A stretch of DNA of 64,000 bases from Lewinellaceae bacterium (GCA_020636025.1 JACJYQ010000003.1:248001-312000), one strand, 5' to 3'; positions 25,858 to 34,912 are shown, counted from the stretch's first letter. The notes: a model not told the origin generated them from the letters alone. Made by a program: numbers and translations.

Positions 25858-26540
25858 CAAGAGGCGAACTTGATGCTGTCAAAAATTACTACGATTCCAT
25901 TGCGAATGAATACGACCAAAGCCGCTTTGCAAACAGTTATGGTCAGTACATTCATGAGCAGGAAAGAACGGTACTTGCCAAACACGCAGATAAAATTGAC
26001 CGGCAAAATTGTCTGGATCTGGCCTGCGGAACCGGGCGGTTTTTGGATCTCGCCTCCGCTGGCGCGGATATCAGTGAAGAAATGCTCCGCATCGCCCGCG
26101 CGAAACACCCGGACAAGGAACTTATTCAGGCTAGCGCGACCCAATTATCGTTTCAGGATCGGTCGTTCTCGTCCGTAATTTCTTTTCACCTGCTGATGCA
26201 CCTTGAAAAAACCGAGATCGCGCTTGTTTTGAAAGAAGTGCACAGAGTGACAAAACCTGGCGGCTTCTTTATTTTTGACATACCTTCCAGCAGCAGAAGA
26301 AAGCTGCTGCGCCATAAAAGGGAAGGCTGGCACGGGAGCACGGCCATGAATAAGAACGAGGTGCAATCTATGTGTGCGGATCAATGGGAAATACAGGCTG
26401 TAGAAGGCATTTGCCTCCTGCCCATACACCGGATAAACAGCCGATCCCGCCAAAAATGGATAGAGTTTGATACGTTCCTCAGCGCCACATTTTTAAAATC
26501 ATGGTGCTCCTATAATATCTACGTCCTCAAAAAACTATGA
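25854..26540 (+). CDS. Class I SAM-dependent methyltransferase
   Basis: A 228-residue Rossmann-fold methyltransferase. Motif I is LDLACGTGRFLDLAS (about 46-60), followed by a shortened motif I-II gap (GADISEEMLRIAR), motif III-like region LSFQDRSFSSVISFHLLMHL, and motif post-III VTKPGGFFIFDIP. The residues that choose the substrate are not diagnostic. Both ends overlap neighbours by four bases (25854 and 26537), so the three genes 25045-27241 form one translational unit. A role in modifying a small molecule or a cell-wall part would fit the VanW-family neighbour but is inference. Confidence 0.88.
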   Translation: MTRGELDAVKNYYDSIANEYDQSRFANSYGQYIHEQERTVLAKHADKIDRQNCLDLACGTGRFLDLASAGADISEEMLRIARAKHPDKELIQASATQLSFQDRSFSSVISFHLLMHLEKTEIALVLKEVHRVTKPGGFFIFDIPSSSRRKLLRHKREGWHGSTAMNKNEVQSMCADQWEIQAVEGICLLPIHRINSRSRQKWIEFDTFLSATFLKSWCSYNIYVLKKL

Positions 26541-27241
26541 TCAAACGCCTTGTACCACAAGCATACCGGGTTTATGCCAAATTACTGATCAGGAATGTCC
26601 ATGATCTGGCAAAAGGCAGTTACTGGCAGTTTGCAAGGGTTCGGGGCTCAGCAGATTTTGATAATTTTCTGTCCATAAAACAAGCATTAGGGGATAATGA
26701 ACAGAAACGAATGAACCTGGAAAAGGCTGGTAAATCTATAGAGCGCCTGACAGTATTGCCAGGAGAAATTTTCTCTTTTTGGCGTGCGGTGGGTGCACCG
26801 AAAGCACGCCGGGGTTTTGTTGCCAGTCGATCCATTGTAAACGGCAAAATAGAATCGAGCGTGGGGGGCGGTCTTTGTCAGTTGTCGGGCATGATATATT
26901 TCCTGAGTCTCAGGCGCGAACTGGAAATCATGGAGCGGCATCCGCACTCAATGGATATTTACACAGAAGAGGAGCGGTTCACCCCTCTCGGTTCAGATGC
27001 CACAGTGGTGTATGGGTACAAGGATCTTCGGATTCGGAACAATACTTTATCTCCCATGAAATTTCTATTTTCTATTCAACATGGCATCCTGGAAGGCCGT
27101 TTGCTTTTTAATGGAAATTTTGAGGAAAAGAACCTGGAATTCAGGGTGGTTACGCTGGGAAATGGGAATAAACAGGTAAGTACTGTGAGAGGCGGACGGG
27201 TTATTGATAAATCAAATTATGTGATAAGAGCGAGTAGGTAA
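26537..27241 (+). CDS. VanW-family protein
   Basis: A 234-residue protein with the VanW core: LTVLPGEIFSFWRAVGAPKARRGF, in pieces the hallmark 'PGE..SF...G' and the diagnostic SVGGGLCQLSGMIYFLSLR (about 112-130), followed by ERHPHSMDIY. VanW occurs in vancomycin-resistance B-type operons and in unrelated Gram-positive and Bacteroidota loci; its reaction is unknown. No vanHAX-type genes are here, so glycopeptide resistance should not be inferred. It lacks a signal peptide. Starts inside the methyltransferase stop codon (ATGA). Confidence 0.88.
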   Translation: MIKRLVPQAYRVYAKLLIRNVHDLAKGSYWQFARVRGSADFDNFLSIKQALGDNEQKRMNLEKAGKSIERLTVLPGEIFSFWRAVGAPKARRGFVASRSIVNGKIESSVGGGLCQLSGMIYFLSLRRELEIMERHPHSMDIYTEEERFTPLGSDATVVYGYKDLRIRNNTLSPMKFLFSIQHGILEGRLLFNGNFEEKNLEFRVVTLGNGNKQVSTVRGGRVIDKSNYVIRASR

Positions 27242-27277
27242 TTCCAGGTATGCTCTTTAAGAACAACATAATTCCAA

Positions 27278-28669
27278 ATGCAGGACAAAGAAATAAATGA
27301 GGCTAAAATGGCTGTAAAAGGCTTCGTCGATGCCTTTTTTGCTGAAAGACCCTCAAACCTTGAAAAGGCTAATTATTACATGCAGCATGTCCATAAACAT
27401 GCAATAGCAGATCCGCTGCCAACTGGACGTGTGATTAATAACCGGCATATTGATTATATATCCCCGAGTTTCTGGCATGCCTGCTGTGCCGTAATATACA
27501 GATGGGTGTATACCCGCATGATGTCCAATTCACAGGACGGTGGAGTGCTGGTCTACAGAGGACAGGCTAACCCGTACCCAATATTGCCCAGTATCAGACG
27601 AGGTACTTTGCCTGATACCGGCATTGATTACACAAAAGAAATGACTCAGGTTTTGAAGCATTTTTTACTGGAGGCTGATGGGGTCACAAATTTATTTTTC
27701 GAGACATTAGACCAGAGGAACGGATTAAAAGTGATGGCTCAACACCATCATTTCCCGACAGATTTTTTAGACTTCACATTTAATCCTTTAGTAGCCTTGT
27801 ATTTTGCAAGCAAAGATTCCAGAAAGGCGCAGATCGTTGATAATCCATTGAGTGGCCACGGCGTAATTTTCGAAAGCGCTTTCGAAAACTTTCAATTTCT
27901 AACAAAGAAAACCAGCATCAAGCTGGATCTCAGTTTTCTTCCTCCAATCCACGTTCCGAGGATTTATCAGCAGCAAGGTTTTTTGCTGGATTGCCAGGCT
28001 GCTACCAACGAAGAGATTTCAGAAATCGAACTCGCATGCGAAAGGGTGTTTTTCCCCAGAGAGTATCCTGGCATTCAGGATATCGAAGATGTCTTTTCTG
28101 AAAATTTGATGGTGACGTATTTGTGTAACAATTACAATGGATGGCACTCTGAGGCATCCATCTGGTCAGAAAGAGAATGGTATGCTGCGCATGACGGATA
28201 CAAAGAAATCATTTCCATATACATGGATTACATAAAAAATGTTGGAGTTGGTTATCAACAAAAAGAAGCATTAACCATAATTCGAGATGCAGAGATTGAG
28301 CTGAAAGCTCCGCCAAAAATCAACTCAGGTTTAGAGTATCATTTTAATAATAATACAGTTACAAGAGCCTGGAGCCTGATTCAGGACTTGTCGAGGGTGA
28401 TAAAATTCGTAAAAGACATTTCTTTTAATCGACAGCAAGATAGATTGGTCCTGAACGAATTGGTTTTAACCAGTTATGCAAAGGCAAATCCGGGGATATT
28501 CAAAGCGATAAATGAGCTCGCCAAAAAAGTAAGTATTCTGGAGTTTGAATCTGTCCCATCTGAATTGCTGGGAAATGAGAAAATAGAGCGTTTTATTAAG
28601 GATAGTCTTTCGAATGAGCTTATGTATGAAATTGAAAGCGTACCACCTATGGGGTATGATTATCAATAG
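27278..28669 (+). CDS. FRG-domain protein
   Basis: A 463-residue soluble protein. The FRG domain lies at about 85-210: the name motif appears as YRGQANPYPILPSIRRG, and the second conserved block is HHHFPTDFLDFTFNPLVALYFAS. The C-terminal 200 residues are helical and unrecognised. FRG domains occur in many genomes, often in mobile or defence-linked regions; no reaction has been established that I can state. The gene follows the VanW gene by 36 bases on the same strand and may belong to the same transcript. Confidence 0.85.
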   Translation: MQDKEINEAKMAVKGFVDAFFAERPSNLEKANYYMQHVHKHAIADPLPTGRVINNRHIDYISPSFWHACCAVIYRWVYTRMMSNSQDGGVLVYRGQANPYPILPSIRRGTLPDTGIDYTKEMTQVLKHFLLEADGVTNLFFETLDQRNGLKVMAQHHHFPTDFLDFTFNPLVALYFASKDSRKAQIVDNPLSGHGVIFESAFENFQFLTKKTSIKLDLSFLPPIHVPRIYQQQGFLLDCQAATNEEISEIELACERVFFPREYPGIQDIEDVFSENLMVTYLCNNYNGWHSEASIWSEREWYAAHDGYKEIISIYMDYIKNVGVGYQQKEALTIIRDAEIELKAPPKINSGLEYHFNNNTVTRAWSLIQDLSRVIKFVKDISFNRQQDRLVLNELVLTSYAKANPGIFKAINELAKKVSILEFESVPSELLGNEKIERFIKDSLSNELMYEIESVPPMGYDYQ

Positions 28670-28800
28670 AAAAGATGTTGAAATTGTCCATCCTGATTTG
28701 TTTTCCAAAAGAATCCTCTCAATGGTCGTTTGAGATTGGTATGCGAGCCGGTATTTTAGGGCACAGCCTAACTATGGATCAAATTCAGATTGGTTACCCA

Positions 28801-28865
28801 CAGATTCCACACAGAAATTCTGCGTAGAATCTGTGAAAAAAATCTGCGTAAAATCTGCGAGAAAT
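28801..28865. repeat. ATCTGTG-family repeat with hairpin
   Basis: CACAGAAATTCT-GCGT-AGAATCTGTG (28810-28835) forms a hairpin with a two-base bulge, followed by repeats of AAATCTGCG. Similar words (ATCTGTGAAAATCTGTGTAA, then TCTGCGGTG) occur at 30097-30126. It fills part of the gap between convergent genes. Confidence 0.7.
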
Positions 28866-28898
28866 AAAACACCCGTAGGTCACGATTTGCCCAAATGC

Positions 28899-29498
28899 CT
28901 ACAGCCGGTAACCAACATGCAAGGTGAAAAACGGCACAAGCGGTGCAATATCATAGGTCTGCTCCTGCAGCACATTTTCACCTGAAAGCTTTGTGGTGTA
29001 TCCCAATCCAAGCCAGGGCTTGAGATAAAGCGGAAACTTAAACGGCGTCCACGAATAACCAAGGGAAGGCATTACAATCAGGTTCTGGAAATTTGCCTTA
29101 TCCTCGATAACGGCTTCGTTTTTAAGTTGGAAATTCTGCACACCCAACTGTAATCCGGTGTACCACTTTTTTCCTGCCTCCGAGAAATAGTACTCTCCAA
29201 AAAACGAATAGGCATTTTTGATGCGCAGATCCCAACCCTTGTCTTTGTTTTTGCCGTTCATATTGATCATCACTTCCGGAAAATCGAGGGAGTAGGTGCC
29301 CAGGCCTAGCAGCAGATGTTCGCTGTTGGCAGGTTTGAAACGAATATGCGCCGCGTAGCCGCCGAGGGCAAAGGTGCTTGGATCTGTTTCAATGAAAAAT
29401 GCTGCTTTACCGGATTTCGATTGTGCATAAGTTTGTCCAAATGCACTCAGAAACAGGATACCCAATGCTGCAAGCTTTAATTTGATGTTGTTTGTCAT
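28899..29498 (-). CDS. Secreted outer-membrane beta-barrel-like protein
   Basis: A 199-residue protein with signal peptide (cleavage likely after QTYAQ) and repeated amphipathic strands (YAAHIRFKPANSEHLLLGLG, KNAYSFFGEYYFSEAG, WYTGLQLGVQNFQL), ending in FFTLHVGYRL, a typical last outer-membrane strand. Function unknown. ATG 29498 is chosen over a TTG two codons upstream. It is divergent from the HxlR regulator gene and shares its operator-like palindromes, so HxlR control is likely. Confidence 0.75.
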   Translation of the reverse strand: MTNNIKLKLAALGILFLSAFGQTYAQSKSGKAAFFIETDPSTFALGGYAAHIRFKPANSEHLLLGLGTYSLDFPEVMINMNGKNKDKGWDLRIKNAYSFFGEYYFSEAGKKWYTGLQLGVQNFQLKNEAVIEDKANFQNLIVMPSLGYSWTPFKFPLYLKPWLGLGYTTKLSGENVLQEQTYDIAPLVPFFTLHVGYRL

Positions 29499-29525
29499 TG
29501 CCAAAAATTTTGAGTTAAAATAATA

Positions 29526-29544
29526 GTTACTAAAAGGTAGTAAC
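29526..29544. promoter_or_regulatory. Operator-like inverted repeat 1 (GTTACT-N7-AGTAAC)
   Basis: Perfect 6-bp arms with a 7-base spacer between the divergent beta-barrel and HxlR genes. It lies downstream of the minus-strand -7 element, a repressing position for the beta-barrel gene. HxlR proteins bind such short palindromes as dimers. Confidence 0.5.
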
Positions 29545-29559
29545 AGTAAATTTGTGCAG

Positions 29560-29590
29560 CAAAGGTAAAATGCATACTAACCCTCTCACA
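29560..29590 (-). promoter_or_regulatory. Promoter of the beta-barrel gene (Bacteroidota type)
   Basis: On the minus strand a TTG (-33) is followed after 21 bases by TACCTTTG (29567 to 29560), which matches the -7 consensus TAnnTTTG. It faces the gene at 29498. Confidence 0.55.
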
Positions 29591-29610
29591 AGAAGGTACA
29601 AATTGGTTTG

Positions 29611-29628
29611 ATACTTACCAAAAAGTAT
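29611..29628. promoter_or_regulatory. Operator-like inverted repeat 2 (ATACTT-N6-AAGTAT)
   Basis: Perfect 6-bp arms with spacer ACCAAA, 27 bases before the hxlR-type start at 29655. Good candidate for autoregulation. Confidence 0.5.
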
Positions 29629-29654
29629 TAATTATTGAAAATCAAACAGTTGTG

Positions 29655-30020
29655 ATGCAAGAAAATTTGAAAAAATATTCCGATCAGGCCAATTGCCCTG
29701 TGCGGAACGTAGTATCCAGGTTCGGTGATAAGTGGTCACTCCTCGTTTTGGGCATCCTGGGCGAAGTGGAAGTAATGCGCTTCAACGAGCTACATCGAAG
29801 CATCGGCGACGTATCGCAGAAGATGCTGACCGCCACCCTTCGCACCCTCGAAGCCGATGGACTGGTGCTCCGAACCATCTATCCGGAAGTACCGCCAAGA
29901 GTTGAATACGCCATCACAACCTTGGGCAAAAGTCTGATTCCCCGCATTCAACACCTGGCGGAATGGGCCATGGAAAACATGGAGAGCATCACAGAATCGA
30001 GGGCGAAGTACAGAAAGTAA
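29655..30020 (+). CDS. HxlR-family transcriptional regulator
   Basis: A 121-residue winged-helix regulator of the HxlR family. Signature features: Cys in NCPVRNV near the N-terminus (a conserved redox-sensitive position in YodB/HypR-type members), GDKWSLLVLGIL as helix 1-2, FNELHRSIGDVSQKMLTATLRTLEADGLV as recognition helix, and the wing RTIYPEVPPRVEYAIT. HxlR members with this Cys often sense electrophiles or oxidants and control reductases; the aldo/keto reductase 123 bases downstream fits. ATG 29655 is chosen over GTG 29652. Confidence 0.93.
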   Translation: MQENLKKYSDQANCPVRNVVSRFGDKWSLLVLGILGEVEVMRFNELHRSIGDVSQKMLTATLRTLEADGLVLRTIYPEVPPRVEYAITTLGKSLIPRIQHLAEWAMENMESITESRAKYRK

Positions 30021-30096
30021 AGTGTGTGGAATAGCGCTTAGCACCAATACTACATAGTCTTAACTTCATCACAAGTTAACACAGAAGTGAAACCAT

Positions 30097-30128
30097 ATCT
30101 GTGAAAATCTGTGTAATCTGCGGTGAAA
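30097..30128. repeat. ATCTGTG-family repeat, second copy
   Basis: ATCTGTGAAAATCTGTGTAA followed by TCTGCGGTGAAA, related to 28831-28863. It sits in the gap before the aldo/keto reductase start. Confidence 0.6.
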
Positions 30129-30143
30129 AATAAACAACAAACA

Positions 30144-31103
30144 ATGAAAAAAACAACCACCTTAGGACACAGTAATCTGAGCATAAACCGCATCGGACTG
30201 GGCTGTATGGGCATGTCCGAGTTTTACGGATCATTCGACGAAACAGAATCCATCAACACCCTGCACAAGGCGATCGACCTTGGCGTCAATTTTTTCGATA
30301 CTGCTGATATGTATGGATGGGGCGCCAACGAGCAATTGCTGGGGAAAGCATTTAAAGGCCGTTGGGACAAAGTACATGTGGCCACCAAGTTCGCCGTTAT
30401 GCGCGGTCCAAACGGAGAATTTCTCGGATTAAACGGCAAACCCGAATACATCAGGCAGGCTTGCGAAAAAAGCCTTCAAAATCTGGGCATTGAGGCGATT
30501 GACCTTTACTATATGCACCGGCAGGATCCTAAAGTAGAGATTGAGGAAATTGTAGGCACACTCTCTGACCTGGTCAAAGAAGGGAAAGTAAAAAACATCG
30601 GGCTTTCAGAAGCCGATGCCAATACCATTCGCCGTGCACACAAGGTGCATCCGGTTTCTGCGTTGCAAACCGAATATTCGCTTTGGAGCCGTGAACCGGA
30701 AGAGGATCTTTTTGATATTTGCCAGGAGCTCGGAATCACCTTTGTAGCATACAGTCCACTCGGGCGCGGATTTCTGACCGGGGCCATAAAAAGTCGCGCC
30801 GATCTGGAAAAGAACGACTGGAGACTTACACAACCCCGTTTCACAGAAGAAGCCATCCAGGAGAACCTGAAATTTGTAGAATTGCTGGATCAAATGGCGA
30901 AGGACAAGGGCGTGACCAAGGCACAGATAGCCCTGGCCTGGATACTTGGCCAAAACGACGAGATAACGACCATTCCGGGCACCAGAAAAATTCACCGTCT
31001 TCAGGAGAACCTCGGCGCTTTTGAACTAGCCTTAAGCGATGCTGATATGGCGAATATCAGGGAGCATTTGCCCGCTACAACTGTTGGGGAGCGATATGGA
31101 TAA
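30144..31103 (+). CDS. Aldo/keto reductase
   Basis: NADPH-dependent oxidoreductase with a TIM-barrel fold, 319 residues. The catalytic tetrad is complete: Asp52 and Tyr57 (FFDTADMYGWG), Lys82 (VATKFAV) and His125 (YYMHRQDP). The cofactor-binding end has IPGTRKIHRLQENLGA, typical of the AKR13-like group (YakC/PLR-related). It reduces aldehydes or ketones; its own substrate is unknown. Placed after an HxlR regulator, it is probably an induced detoxification enzyme. ATG 30144 is chosen: a GTG 21 bases earlier lies in the ATCTGTG repeat. Confidence 0.94.
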   Translation: MKKTTTLGHSNLSINRIGLGCMGMSEFYGSFDETESINTLHKAIDLGVNFFDTADMYGWGANEQLLGKAFKGRWDKVHVATKFAVMRGPNGEFLGLNGKPEYIRQACEKSLQNLGIEAIDLYYMHRQDPKVEIEEIVGTLSDLVKEGKVKNIGLSEADANTIRRAHKVHPVSALQTEYSLWSREPEEDLFDICQELGITFVAYSPLGRGFLTGAIKSRADLEKNDWRLTQPRFTEEAIQENLKFVELLDQMAKDKGVTKAQIALAWILGQNDEITTIPGTRKIHRLQENLGAFELALSDADMANIREHLPATTVGERYG

Positions 31104-31142
31104 GACCTTATTGCTGCTTTTGGTACAATAGAGCCAAAAACT

Positions 31143-34100
31143 TTATGGTTTACAAAACACCTCTATTACATTGCAGGAGGAACCTACCTTCAATTGAATC
31201 AAATAAAGTCCAGCTCCAAGAGCCCCTGCATCAAAGGGAATGGCGTGTTTGCCAGCATTTAATTGACTCTTTATTAGGGTGCCCAATTTTTGTCCCAACA
31301 GATTGAAAACATCCAGTTCAACCTGTTCGGATTCGGCCAATTCAAACTGGACAGTTGTGGATACCCTGAATGGATTGGGATATGCTCTCAATTGATAAAG
31401 ATCTTTTGAAATTGCAATTTCTGGTTCAATTACGCTGGAAACAACTCCTTTCAACGCATTTCTAATGGTCATAAGACTTTCAAAATAAAGCCCGGAGTTG
31501 AGTTGTGCCGTTGCGGCAAGGATACTGGAATCATTGCTGCCCAAAATAGGTTTAGCTAGTGCAAGCATATACTCCGGATTCAAGGCCGCCATGAATTCGT
31601 CAGGGGTCAAGACCAATCCACCCTGGTTTTCAAAATCATAGGTAAATTTTTCTACAGTCCGGTTGAAATCCGGTTCGGCTCCCCAGTCGATGGTGAGAAC
31701 AATGAATATACCTGCAAAATAGGGTAGGTCCAGCCCTCCTTCTCGCTGTACCAGTATGTCGTCGGCATACCAACGGGTGGCGCCGTCGCCGTAATCAACC
31801 CGAAATTGTAGTAGGGAAGTGAAGGTATCCAAATGGAAGGTAAAATTGAAATCCTGGTATGTATTTGCTTCTTGAAATTCACTGGGGCTGATATGCTTGG
31901 TTGCGAGAACCTGCCAATCTGGGAAAGCAAATCGCTTCCCTACAAATATGCTGGTAATTGGTTGCGTTGACATATTGCTCTCAACCTTCAGACGGAATTT
32001 TACCGTATATGTTCCCGGCGCCAATGACATCTCATCAGAGTTGAATATGTAGGCCTGGCTTCCTGTCGATTCTGGCAGCACTAACAAGGCTTTACCATTG
32101 TTCGCATCCGGATCGTCAACCACTTCTGTAAACGGGTTTTGTGTCATTCTGGGATATTGTGTTATATCCATAAAATACTCTCCTGGCACCCGGGATAAGA
32201 GGTCAGCAATTACTTCATTTCTGTCATTGGACGCCATCGTATGTGATGGCCGTACTGTTGGTGCAGCCACTCCGGCATAATCGAGATTGAGTCCATTTAC
32301 AGAAGGACTAATGCTGTAGATAGAGCCCAGGTAACCGGCATTATGCAATTGTTGGTAATAAGGCACCGCCAGTTGTTCCGTCCAGCGACCGCTGCCACCT
32401 CTGTCGTCTATGCGAACAACACGCATACCCGTTTCTTCCAGATAAGTAGCCGTTTCAGACAGGTAGCCATTCAGTTCGGCTTGTGACATCTCCTGTGGAT
32501 AGGCATATCCGGCACCTGAAAGTCCGGCAATCATGCCCGTATTGATGCGGGTGTCCATGAAGTAGTTCCACAACAAGGGAGACAAGTCGGCTGCTGTGGG
32601 GTTGAAGGTCCAGCTGAAGCGTTGATTCTGTGTATCTTCCCAGAGCCAGAATGGATTATACCCTCGTTCGGTGGCAAATGGAATGCCGTCACCATCCGAG
32701 GACCAAAGCATAGCCACGGGTTTATTACCCAGCGTTGCGAAGATTCGGCTTATATCAATTCCAGGGTCAAACTTCTTTATGGCAGGCCGAATTCCTGACA
32801 AAACAGAAAGTCCTCTGCAATCAACCGGCGTTCCTGGCCAGGTTATACCGGAAACCCAGTCGCCAAAAGCAGAGAAATATTGCACAGATTCAAACTCATA
32901 GTTTCCATAAACACCCGTTACCTGAATTGGGGATGGGGCTTCTTCCATAAACTTGTTCATGAGCGGCCCTTGAATAGCATCGAAGGGGTTGAGGTGAAGC
33001 GCAGGTAATTTCAGCGCGACTAAAAAGTCACGGGCAGCCATTTTTACCGGCCAGGCCTCGATTCCGGGAGCACCTGACAAAGTACCTGAGGTTGGAGGCC
33101 CGGGGCTAATAAAGCCTATTATTCGGTGGTCAAGTTGCGGCCAAAGGCTATCATAAACCCATTGATATATATTGTATTGACTTGCTTCACTGTCGTTCCA
33201 TCCCTGCGACTGTACAGTTTGTCTGAGATCGGTAATGGAATTGAAGTTGGGCAGCCCGGGTAAAGTCAATTGTTCCGGCGCCAGAACCAAGCGATTTTCG
33301 AGTCCTGCGATCATTGTGGCCAAATTGATGGTATTCGGTACCTCTGGGTCGTAAATCACCGCGCCTTCGAAGCGATTGCCAAAGCGCCGAATCAGGAAAT
33401 TAAGCGCGCTGAGCGCATCCAGATCAAGGTAATCAACCGGAACTTCATTCTCGATATAGGGTATCCAGAATGCTGCGGATTCGGGCTCGTCCTGCCAATC
33501 GAGGTACACAGCCGGCTTGTTGCGGTTAATTACGCCCTGCATACAAACCAGCGTAAGTGCCATCATTGCATCGTAGGAATTGTTTATGCGCCAGTCTGAT
33601 TGCCAGGCGCCGGAATAGCCACCAACTGAAAGCGGACCCTGTCCGAGGCCATGATTCGCCTGGATCGCATATATGTGATCAGGTGGTGGGAAATGCGGAA
33701 AGTAATGACCAGGAATCCATTCTGGCTCATTGGTAGATACAGGTTCCATCTTGGATATTCCGATGGGGACATATCCTGAGTGCCAATAACTATCTACCCG
33801 CAAGGTAGCCATTAATGTTCCATTAAGCCATACCTTCATCCACAAGCTATCCGTGATGGATTTAATTTGAAGCAGAAAGCCTTCCGTGCCGGCCGGAATG
33901 GTGTAGACCAGAGTTGCCTCCTTTGCCTGATCACCAGCCCATTGAAATTCGCCTACAACCGGAGATACTTCATTTTGAAACCATCCAATTCCTTGTGAAC
34001 TGTTTGCAGGTGGGGTTCCAAATGTCAGATCAGCAAGCGGTTTGGCGAGCGAATCAATAAAAGTGATAGAATGAAAGGCAACTGCCAAATCCCGATTGTC

Positions 34101-34235
34101 ATTGGCTGGCATCACAACTTCACTGAATTCAAATTTGATCTGGGTTTGCGCATTCAAATCCGAATGAATGCAACACAACAAAAGAAGGTAAAAAGGAATG
34201 CCCCTTTTTATATGGAGGAAGATTTTGGTTTTCAT
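31143..34235 (-). CDS. GxGYxYP-domain secreted protein with T9SS sorting signal
   Basis: A 1030-residue secreted protein. After a signal peptide (LLLCCIHSDLNAQ) comes a beta-sandwich-like region, then the GxGYxYP family domain, putatively a glycoside hydrolase, whose name motif reads GAGYAYPQEM in the middle of the protein; a carbohydrate-binding-like region follows (about 780-890). The last 80 residues are a T9SS type A signal: YPNPFRVSTTVQFEL, VELDVFNLLGQKL, GLYLIQLKVG. The product is therefore probably exported through the outer membrane and anchored or released. ATG 34235 starts the signal peptide; upstream in-frame codons are not needed. Activity on a polysaccharide is inferred from the family name only. 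Confidence 0.85.
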   Translation of the reverse strand: MKTKIFLHIKRGIPFYLLLLCCIHSDLNAQTQIKFEFSEVVMPANDNRDLAVAFHSITFIDSLAKPLADLTFGTPPANSSQGIGWFQNEVSPVVGEFQWAGDQAKEATLVYTIPAGTEGFLLQIKSITDSLWMKVWLNGTLMATLRVDSYWHSGYVPIGISKMEPVSTNEPEWIPGHYFPHFPPPDHIYAIQANHGLGQGPLSVGGYSGAWQSDWRINNSYDAMMALTLVCMQGVINRNKPAVYLDWQDEPESAAFWIPYIENEVPVDYLDLDALSALNFLIRRFGNRFEGAVIYDPEVPNTINLATMIAGLENRLVLAPEQLTLPGLPNFNSITDLRQTVQSQGWNDSEASQYNIYQWVYDSLWPQLDHRIIGFISPGPPTSGTLSGAPGIEAWPVKMAARDFLVALKLPALHLNPFDAIQGPLMNKFMEEAPSPIQVTGVYGNYEFESVQYFSAFGDWVSGITWPGTPVDCRGLSVLSGIRPAIKKFDPGIDISRIFATLGNKPVAMLWSSDGDGIPFATERGYNPFWLWEDTQNQRFSWTFNPTAADLSPLLWNYFMDTRINTGMIAGLSGAGYAYPQEMSQAELNGYLSETATYLEETGMRVVRIDDRGGSGRWTEQLAVPYYQQLHNAGYLGSIYSISPSVNGLNLDYAGVAAPTVRPSHTMASNDRNEVIADLLSRVPGEYFMDITQYPRMTQNPFTEVVDDPDANNGKALLVLPESTGSQAYIFNSDEMSLAPGTYTVKFRLKVESNMSTQPITSIFVGKRFAFPDWQVLATKHISPSEFQEANTYQDFNFTFHLDTFTSLLQFRVDYGDGATRWYADDILVQREGGLDLPYFAGIFIVLTIDWGAEPDFNRTVEKFTYDFENQGGLVLTPDEFMAALNPEYMLALAKPILGSNDSSILAATAQLNSGLYFESLMTIRNALKGVVSSVIEPEIAISKDLYQLRAYPNPFRVSTTVQFELAESEQVELDVFNLLGQKLGTLIKSQLNAGKHAIPFDAGALGAGLYLIQLKVGSSCNVIEVFCKP

Positions 34236-34429
34236 TTTGACACATTTTTGAAATGAATAATTGATTGGGAGGGAAAAGAGTGTAAACCTCTCCAGAGCTA
34301 TGTTGACAAAGTTAATAAAGCAACCTGAGAAAAGGGAATTCATTGGTCGTTAATCAGCGGTTTTTACTTCACAACAGGCTTTTAGTAATAACACATTTTC
34401 AGTATAACCAAATTCTCTACATTTATGGT

Positions 34430-34864
34430 ATGAAAAGCGTACAGCTCATACAGGCTGCCGAAGTTATCCCAAAATTTCAGAGCTACCCTGCACATGCAAG
34501 GAGCAGGCTGGAATATCTACGTCAGCTGATCATCGACACGGCTTCCGAGATTGATGGGATAGAAACCCTCGAAGAAACCCTGAAATGGGGTGAACCGAGT
34601 TACCTGTGCAAAACCGGAAGTACCATCCGGATCGACTGGAAGCCGAATGCGCCGGATCAGGTGGCTATGTATTTTAAATGCACCAGCAAACTGGTACCGA
34701 CATTCAAGCAATTGTTTGGCAACTTGTTTGAGTATGAAAATTCAAGGGCTATTTTGTTTGATTTGCAGGCCAGTATTCCAGAAAAGGAGCTGAAGAAATG
34801 TATTGAGCTGGCTTTGAAATATCATTTGGTCAAGAACACGCCATTATTAGGAGAGCCAGCATAA
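34430..34864 (+). CDS. DUF1801 domain protein
   Basis: A 144-residue cytoplasmic protein of the DUF1801/YdhG-like fold. Recognisable blocks: an N-terminal helix ending LEYLRQLIIDTA, the conserved ETLKWGEPSYLCKTGSTIRI, and FKCTSKLVPTFKQLFG. Function in the family is unknown. ATG 34430 is chosen since residues before it look like translated intergenic DNA. Followed by the CPBP protease gene after 48 bases. Confidence 0.88.
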   Translation: MKSVQLIQAAEVIPKFQSYPAHARSRLEYLRQLIIDTASEIDGIETLEETLKWGEPSYLCKTGSTIRIDWKPNAPDQVAMYFKCTSKLVPTFKQLFGNLFEYENSRAILFDLQASIPEKELKKCIELALKYHLVKNTPLLGEPA

Positions 34865-34912
34865 TGATTGTATTGTCACAGTAAGACACTCAAAACCCCT
34901 GAAGAGAAGATC

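Noticed and set aside
26537..27241. Vancomycin-resistance locus
   Set aside because: Only a VanW-family gene is present. No ligase, dehydrogenase, dipeptidase or VanRS pair is nearby, and VanW proteins occur widely outside resistance operons.
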